In this document: piece after piece, positions 59,041 through 63,681 of the stretch
How the letters are laid out: every line of letters starts with the position of its first letter
Numbering within the stretch: the stretch's first letter is position 1
NCBI GenBank assembly: GCA_017458845.1
Contig: JAFSZY010000050.1
Coordinates: forward strand, 1-63,681
DNA from: Ruminococcus sp.
GTDB lineage: Bacteria; Bacillota; Clostridia; Oscillospirales; Acutalibacteraceae
Direction of reading: 5' to 3'
Length of the DNA: 63,681 bases
The notes under the pieces: generated by a model
What the model saw: the letters and a program-made list of their open reading frames with translations, nothing else
What the model was told of the DNA's origin: nothing
Database searches by the model: none
Translations under genes and position numbers: made by a program

Positions 59041-59172
59041 TGGTCAATGAATACCGAGAACATAATATTTATCGTAGGGGATACCGTCTCGGTATCCCTT
59101 TTGTCTTTCCGCAGGGGAGACCGGGGCGCCATTACCGCAGCTAAACGCTGCTCACTGACCGCTGACCGCTGA
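59026..59172. repeat. Interspersed repeat, family B, short copy
   Basis: Left TCAGTAATCAGTGGTTAGTGGTCAATGAATACCGAGAACATAATA; right CTGCTCACTGACCGCTGACCGCTGA; middle hairpin GGGATACCGTCTCGGTATCCC. The inner part differs from B1 and B2, so only the ends are shared. It overlaps the 3' end of the Cof-type gene. Confidence 0.65.
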
Positions 59173-59311
59173 AAATGTATAAATGTTGTACAAAAAAACA
59201 CAATAATTTTTTATGTTGTTTCGAGGTTAAAATTCTAATACAGAATTTTAATTTGACAATTGTACAATATAATTAACATGAGTATACTTCTGTGATTTAG
59301 GAGGTTTGAAA

Positions 59312-61501
59312 ATGAAGAAAATTCACAAGATTGTCGCGTTACTTCTCGCGATTGCTGTTTTAGTCAGCGCGGCGGCTATTTCTACAGCTGCTGTTGATAC
59401 CAAAAAGGCTGACACGGGCGCGGGCGGAATAACGATTCACTACTATTGCGAAGGCGGAACTCCCAATATCTATTATTGGAACTCTTTGCCTGATAATATC
59501 GAGACTACCTATCCCGGTCCGTCAATGACGTCTGAGGGCAATAATTGGTACAGATACGTCTTTTCTAATAAAACAAAGATAAATATGCTCTTTGTAAAGA
59601 ACGGCGTACAGTCCGACGAGCTCACCCGTGAAACGGGCGAATGGTGGTACAAGAATAAAAGATGGTACTCCAAGGACCCGGCGCAGGCGGATTCCTATGA
59701 GCGTACGGATATGCGTGAGGACAGTATCTACTTTGTTATGACCACACGTTTCTACGACGGCGACAGCTCCAACAATGTTCACTGCTGGGATGATTCAAAC
59801 GCCAACAACCCCGACTCCGACAAGGCTTGGCGCGGCGACTTCAAGGGACTTATCGAAAGACTCGACTACATCAAAGCGCTTGGATTTACAACCATATGGA
59901 TAACTCCTGTAGTAGAGAACGCTTCGGGTTATGACTTCCACGGCTATCACGCGTTTGACTTTACAAAGGTTGACCCGCGTTATGAGAGCCAAGGGGCTAC
60001 ATATCAGGATTTAATCGAGGCTTGTCACGAAAAGAATATGAAGATTGTGCAGGACGTTGTATGGAACCACGCGGGTAACTTCGGCGAGAGTACACTCTGT
60101 CATATGTTTGACAAAAAGTACAGCTCTGTAAAAGATTTGGAGAAAATCAGCTGTATGCAGGTTAATCAGAACGGACCTCTCGCAAAGAACTATCCCAACT
60201 ATAACAATATGCAGCCCGGTGAACAGTATCAGGCTCGTCTTGCGTGTATGAAAGAGGATAGTAAGGATACAGCCAATAACTTCCATCACTCCAAGGATAT
60301 GAGTTATGAGAGCTATACCGAGCAGACAGGTCAGATTGCGGGAGACTGCGTTGATATAAATACCGAGAATCCTACAGTCGCTAAGTACCTGAACGACACA
60401 TATATGGATTATGTTGATATGGGCGTTGACTGTTTCCGTCTTGATACTTTGAAGCACATCAGCCGCTGGACTCTCAACCACGCTTATTATCCCGCGTATA
60501 AGAATGTTAAAAACTTCTATATCTTCGGCGAGTGCTGCGCGCGTGTCCGCGATATATGGAACCACGGCGTTCAGTCTGATTCTCCCGCGTTCTATACATG
60601 GGCGGAAACAGAGAGCAAATGGCAGAGCAACTGGACAAGTAACTGGCAGACCAACCTAAACAATTCTATTGAGCACTTTACTTCACACTCCAATCCCGAA
60701 AGCGCTCCCACGTCCTCTAACGCGTTCCTCAACGGTACATCCTACCACACACCCGATTATTCCAAGGCTAACGGCGCAGGTGTTATCGACTTCAGAATGC
60801 ACTGGAATTTCGACAGCGCGTCGGGAGCTTACAACGCGGGTGTTGATGAGGACAGATACTTTAACGATTCCACATGGAACGTTATGTATGTTGACTCTCA
60901 CGACTACGGTCCCGACTCTGATAACCGTTTCAACGGCGGTACTCAGTCTTGGGCCGAGAATATGAACCTGATGTTCACTTTCCGCGGTATTCCCTGTATT
61001 TATTACGGTACTGAGACTGAGTTTATGGCGGGCGCTCCCTGTGATAAGGGTACAACAGCTCCGCTTTCAACCACAGGACGCGCGTACTTCGGAGACCAGC
61101 TCACAGGTTCTGTTACCGCTTCGGACTTTGGTAAATATACCGCAAGCGGCAATGTGAATACGACGCTGAGCAAACCTCTGGCGGTTCACCTTCGTCAGCT
61201 GAACCTTATTCGTCAGGCGGTTCCCGCGCTTCAGAAGGGTCAGTACAAATCGTACGGCGATATGTGTTATCTGCGTCGTTATACTTCCGGCGGCACAGAT
61301 TCTGTCGCTTGTGTAGCGGTAACCAACGGAGCCACATTCACAGGCATTCCCAACGGTCGCTATGTTGACGCCGTAACGGGAGATGTTAAGCAAGTCAGCG
61401 GCGGAACACTTTCAGTTTCCTCTCCGGGCAAAGGCAATATGAGAGTTTACGTCAAAGACGGTCCCGGTAAAATCGGAACCACGGGCACTTATTTAAAATA
61501 G
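59312..61501 (+). CDS. Secreted alpha-amylase (GH13) with N-terminal CBM26-like module
   Basis: 729 residues from ATG 59312 (TAGGAGG at 59298-59304; the TTG at 59306 is too near). Signal peptide 1-29. A CBM26-like starch-binding module (about 37-125; HYYCEGGTPNIYYWNSLP). GH13 barrel with DVVWNHAGN, VDCFRLDTLKHI (nucleophile Asp about 377), YIFGECC (Glu about 406) and VDSHDYGPDSD (Asp about 530). C-terminal beta domain, no dockerin, so it is free or bound through the CBM only. Expected to cut internal alpha-1,4 bonds of starch. Expressed as a single gene with its own terminator. Confidence 0.92.
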   Translation: MKKIHKIVALLLAIAVLVSAAAISTAAVDTKKADTGAGGITIHYYCEGGTPNIYYWNSLPDNIETTYPGPSMTSEGNNWYRYVFSNKTKINMLFVKNGVQSDELTRETGEWWYKNKRWYSKDPAQADSYERTDMREDSIYFVMTTRFYDGDSSNNVHCWDDSNANNPDSDKAWRGDFKGLIERLDYIKALGFTTIWITPVVENASGYDFHGYHAFDFTKVDPRYESQGATYQDLIEACHEKNMKIVQDVVWNHAGNFGESTLCHMFDKKYSSVKDLEKISCMQVNQNGPLAKNYPNYNNMQPGEQYQARLACMKEDSKDTANNFHHSKDMSYESYTEQTGQIAGDCVDINTENPTVAKYLNDTYMDYVDMGVDCFRLDTLKHISRWTLNHAYYPAYKNVKNFYIFGECCARVRDIWNHGVQSDSPAFYTWAETESKWQSNWTSNWQTNLNNSIEHFTSHSNPESAPTSSNAFLNGTSYHTPDYSKANGAGVIDFRMHWNFDSASGAYNAGVDEDRYFNDSTWNVMYVDSHDYGPDSDNRFNGGTQSWAENMNLMFTFRGIPCIYYGTETEFMAGAPCDKGTTAPLSTTGRAYFGDQLTGSVTASDFGKYTASGNVNTTLSKPLAVHLRQLNLIRQAVPALQKGQYKSYGDMCYLRRYTSGGTDSVACVAVTNGATFTGIPNGRYVDAVTGDVKQVSGGTLSVSSPGKGNMRVYVKDGPGKIGTTGTYLK

Positions 61502-61621
61502 TTGCAATTTTGAAATAACTATGGTATAATATCTTTCTAAAGACTTTATGCGCAGTTCTAAAACAGATAACGAGGTTATGTTAATTATTTGATAATTAAG
61601 ATATAAAAGTTAACAGGTTAA

Positions 61622-61648
61622 AAAGGGATGGCGCGAGCCATCCCTTTG
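61622..61648 (+). terminator. Terminator of the amylase gene
   Basis: AAAGGGATGGC / GCCATCCCTTT stem around a GCGA tetraloop, then a T-containing tail. Confidence 0.8.
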
Positions 61649-61668
61649 CGTTTATATTATTGCTTTTC

Positions 61669-61740
61669 TGTCATTCGAGCATCAGCGAAGGATTTTATAC
61701 AGCTATTAAGATTCTTCGTCACTATGTTTCTCAGAATGAC
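61669..61740. repeat. Short inverted-repeat element before citrate synthase
   Basis: Begins GTCATTCGAGCATCAGCGAAGGAT and ends GATTCTTCGTCACTATG...CTCAGAATGAC. The outer GTCATTC / GAATGAC and inner AGCGAAGGAT / ATTCTTCG parts are inverted. Similar TGTCATTCTGAG...CTCAGAATGACA elements are frequent in many gut genomes. Confidence 0.6.
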
Positions 61741-61776
61741 AAGAAGAACGTTTATTATAGGAAAGGAGTTGATATA

Positions 61777-63144
61777 ATGCCAAGGGATCTAGCTTATTAT
61801 GACACTAATAAACGGATAATCAAGCTTGCCGGTAAGCTTTATAAAAACTCTGCGATTGACAAGGATTTATACGCCAAATATGACGTTAAGCGCGGTCTGC
61901 GCGATATTGACGGTAAAGGCGTCCGTACGGGACTGACCGACATTTCCGAGATTGTACAGAACAAGGTTGTTGACGGAAAGACTGTTCCCTGCGACGGAGT
62001 TCTGTATTACCGCGGATATAACATCGAGGATATCGTTGACGGTTTTGTGGGCGACGGAAGATTCGGTTTTGAGGAAGTTGTGTATCTTCTGCTCTTCGGC
62101 GAGATGCCGACAGCTCACGCTCTTGAAAACTTTAAGGATATGCTCGGAGCCTATCGTGCGCTTCCGACCAACTTTGTGCGCGACGTTGTAATGAAGGCGC
62201 CCTCAGCCGATATGATGAACACCCTCGCGCGTTCGGTTCTGACGCTTTACTGCTACGATTCCAACCCCAACGACACATCCATTGAGAACGTATTGCGACA
62301 GTGTATGCAGCTTATTTCGGTATTTCCGCTGCTTTCGGTTTACGGCTATCAGGCTTATAACCATTACCTGCGTAACCAGAGCTTGTTTATACATGTCCCC
62401 GATCCAAAGAAATCCACTGCCGAGATTGTTCTGACGCTCCTGCGTCCCGACCAGCAATACACCGACCTGGAGGCAAAGGTGCTCGATATGGCGCTTGTGC
62501 TTCACGCGGAGCACGGCGGCGGCAACAACTCTTCCTTTACGACCCACGTTGTAACCTCTTCGGGTACGGACACATATTCGGCGATTTCATCGGCTTTGTG
62601 TTCTCTCAAAGGACCCAAACACGGCGGCGCCAATGTGAGAGTAAGCAAGATGTTTGAGGATTTGAAAATCAATGTTCGCGACTGGAAAAGTGACGAACAG
62701 ATTGCTAAGTATCTTTCGGATATTCTCGACAAAAACGCTTATGACCGCAGCGGTCTGATTTACGGTATGGGACACGCGGTTTACACTATTTCCGACCCGC
62801 GCGCGCAGATACTAAAGAGATTTACCGAAAGGCTCGCGAAAGCCAAAGGTCTTGAGGACGAGTATGACTTGTACAGCCGAGTTGAGCGTTTAGCTCCTCA
62901 GGTAATAGGGGAGAAGAAGCACATCTATAAGGGCGTTTCCGCAAACGTCGATTTTTACAGCGGATTTATTTACAATATGCTGAGCCTTCCTACCGAGCTT
63001 TACACTCCGCTTTTCGCGATTGCCAGAATCGCGGGCTGGAGCGCTCACCGTATGGAGGAGCTAATCAACGGCAACAAGATTATACGTCCCGCTTATATGA
63101 GTATTTCAAAGCATAAAACATATAAAAAACTAGAGGACAGATAG
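61777..63144 (+). CDS. gltA: Citrate synthase
   Basis: 455 residues from ATG 61777 after GAAAGGAGTTG; the frame is open to 61660 through the repeat. Condenses acetyl-CoA and oxaloacetate. Catalytic His in LHAEHGGGNNSSF, second His in YGMGHAVYTISDPRA, catalytic Asp in ANVDFYSGF; the KGPKHGGANV loop is typical. The N-terminus is longer than in E. coli, as common in clostridial citrate synthases. Fermenters use it to make 2-oxoglutarate for glutamate; no aconitase or isocitrate dehydrogenase gene is in the window. Confidence 0.93.
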   Translation: MPRDLAYYDTNKRIIKLAGKLYKNSAIDKDLYAKYDVKRGLRDIDGKGVRTGLTDISEIVQNKVVDGKTVPCDGVLYYRGYNIEDIVDGFVGDGRFGFEEVVYLLLFGEMPTAHALENFKDMLGAYRALPTNFVRDVVMKAPSADMMNTLARSVLTLYCYDSNPNDTSIENVLRQCMQLISVFPLLSVYGYQAYNHYLRNQSLFIHVPDPKKSTAEIVLTLLRPDQQYTDLEAKVLDMALVLHAEHGGGNNSSFTTHVVTSSGTDTYSAISSALCSLKGPKHGGANVRVSKMFEDLKINVRDWKSDEQIAKYLSDILDKNAYDRSGLIYGMGHAVYTISDPRAQILKRFTERLAKAKGLEDEYDLYSRVERLAPQVIGEKKHIYKGVSANVDFYSGFIYNMLSLPTELYTPLFAIARIAGWSAHRMEELINGNKIIRPAYMSISKHKTYKKLEDR

Positions 63145-63152
63145 AAAAAACT

Positions 63153-63180
63153 AAGCTCGGAGCCAAAAGCTCCGAGCTTT
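63153..63180 (+). terminator. Terminator of citrate synthase
   Basis: AAGCTCGGAGC / GCTCCGAGCTT stem with a CAAAA loop and a T-run. Confidence 0.8.
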
Positions 63181-63204
63181 TGCCGTTTCGAGCTTGCGCG
63201 ATTG

Positions 63205-63424
63205 TCTCCAGAGGGGGAAATGTCCGTCAGTCCGCGTGTAGGGAACAGCTCTCCGCGGCTGTCAGCTGTTCCCTATGGGGAAATGTCAGCCGCAGCAAAT
63301 CATTCGCTCGGTTGCCCCTTAGGGGGAAATGTCAGCCGCAGGCTGACAAAGGGGGCTTAGAGTCTATTAATCCCCCTATCGACTTCGCTGCGCTCAGCCA
63401 CTTCCCCCTAGTGGGGAAGCCTTG
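63205..63424. repeat. Interspersed palindromic repeat, family A-like
   Basis: Repeated GGGGGAAATGTCAGCCGCAG modules (three rounds), TATCGACTTCGCTGCGCTCAGCC and CCCCCTAGTGGGGAAGCC at the right. More degenerate than the other copies. Confidence 0.6.
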
Positions 63425-63456
63425 GTATTCCTACATACGTCAGATATAAATTGAAA

Positions 63457-63480
63457 AGGGCTCCCGAACGGGAGCCCTTA
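63457..63480. terminator. Bidirectional terminator
   Basis: AAGGGCTCCCG / CGGGAGCCCTT nearly perfect stem, downstream of the partial leftward gene. Confidence 0.75.
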
Positions 63481-63503
63481 ATTGCGCATTGAGAATTGCG
63501 AAT

Positions 63504-63681
63504 TTATTTTACTTGTACCTTGAGCGTTACCGACTTGGTCTTAGCCTTATAGGCTGTGTTGCCCTTGGCTGTAGCCTTAACCGTAACTTTATAGGTACCC
63601 TTCTTGAGACCTGCCTTAACTGTTACTTTGCCCTTGCTTGATACGGCGATTTTTTTGTTGCCCTTGGACTTTTTGAACACA
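63504..63681 (-). CDS. 3' end of a secreted-type protein with Ig-like repeats (partial)
   Basis: Open leftward frame entering from the right edge and stopping at TAA 63506-63504; at least 58 residues. Composition and pattern (GKVTVKAGLKKGTYKVTVKA then AYKAKTKSVTLKVQVK) match Lys-rich Ig-like domains at the C-termini of secreted ruminococcal proteins, as in the CotH-type and LRR proteins of this window. The rest lies outside. Confidence 0.75.
   Translation of the reverse strand, partial: VFKKSKGNKKIAVSSKGKVTVKAGLKKGTYKVTVKATAKGNTAYKAKTKSVTLKVQVK

Noticed and set aside
59253..59273. TTGACA...TATAAT as amylase promoter
   Set aside because: The two boxes are only nine bases apart, too close for sigma-A; the real promoter was not found.

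Overview
The window looks like a chromosome segment of a Gram-positive, anaerobic gut Ruminococcaceae/Oscillospirales bacterium close to the starch-degrading ruminococci (Ruminococcus bromii-like). This is inferred from content: secreted amylolytic enzymes with dockerin modules (amylosome-type parts), an [FeFe]-hydrogenase maturation set, a glgC-glgD pair, many secreted proteins with bacterial Ig-like repeats, strong AGGAGG ribosome sites and TTGACA/TATAAT promoters. No species call is possible from the sequence alone.

Layout. 1-7.8 kb: a coupled three-gene membrane/DUF6765-like operon, a small secreted protein, a CotH-kinase-type secreted protein, a HAD-phosphatase lipoprotein and a membrane protein with an acidic tail. 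8.1-17.7 kb: an AT-rich integrative element of about 9.2 kb inserted in the anticodon loop of an initiator tRNA (tRNA-fMet, 17647-17722). It carries a tyrosine recombinase, an excisionase-like protein, an HUH replication initiator, several small unknown genes, a two-gene soluble-plus-4TM module whose layout recalls lambda RexAB, an XRE repressor, and a large secreted LRR protein with an X25-like and a cohesin-like module. To its left lies what looks like the right end of an older related element. 17.9-22.4 kb: metG, tatD and an esterase lipoprotein.

22.6-46.1 kb is mostly alpha-glucan metabolism: glgA-glgD-glgC-glgB (intracellular glycogen synthesis), gap, rny, a beta-helix surface protein, a PflX-like radical SAM protein, then a secreted dockerin-bearing type I pullulanase, a secreted dockerin/CBM26 metallophosphoesterase, an intracellular GH31 alpha-glucosidase, an XRE membrane regulator and a phosphohexomutase. 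A second secreted amylase (GH13 with an N-terminal CBM26-like module) lies at 59.3-61.5 kb. Together these suggest starch attack outside the cell, maltooligosaccharide hydrolysis inside, and storage as glycogen.

46.4-63.7 kb: a small conserved protein with a long leader, queT with a structured leader, a sigma/anti-sigma-like pair, a DUF1292 protein, the TM1266-hydE-hydG-hydF maturation operon with a possible sRNA or attenuator in front, tandem small membrane paralogues, an lgt-like gene, a zinc-ribbon membrane protein, a sirtuin, a Cof-type phosphatase, the amylase, citrate synthase and the 3' end of another Ig-like protein. Intergenic spaces are repeatedly filled by at least two families of palindromic, MITE-like repeats of 200-300 bp.

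Most promising leads: the RexAB-like pair on the tRNA-fMet element, the mobile cohesin-like/LRR surface protein with its own repressor and operator, the dockerin-linked phosphatase (a possible amylosomal starch phosphatase), and the short RNA in front of the hydrogenase maturation genes.
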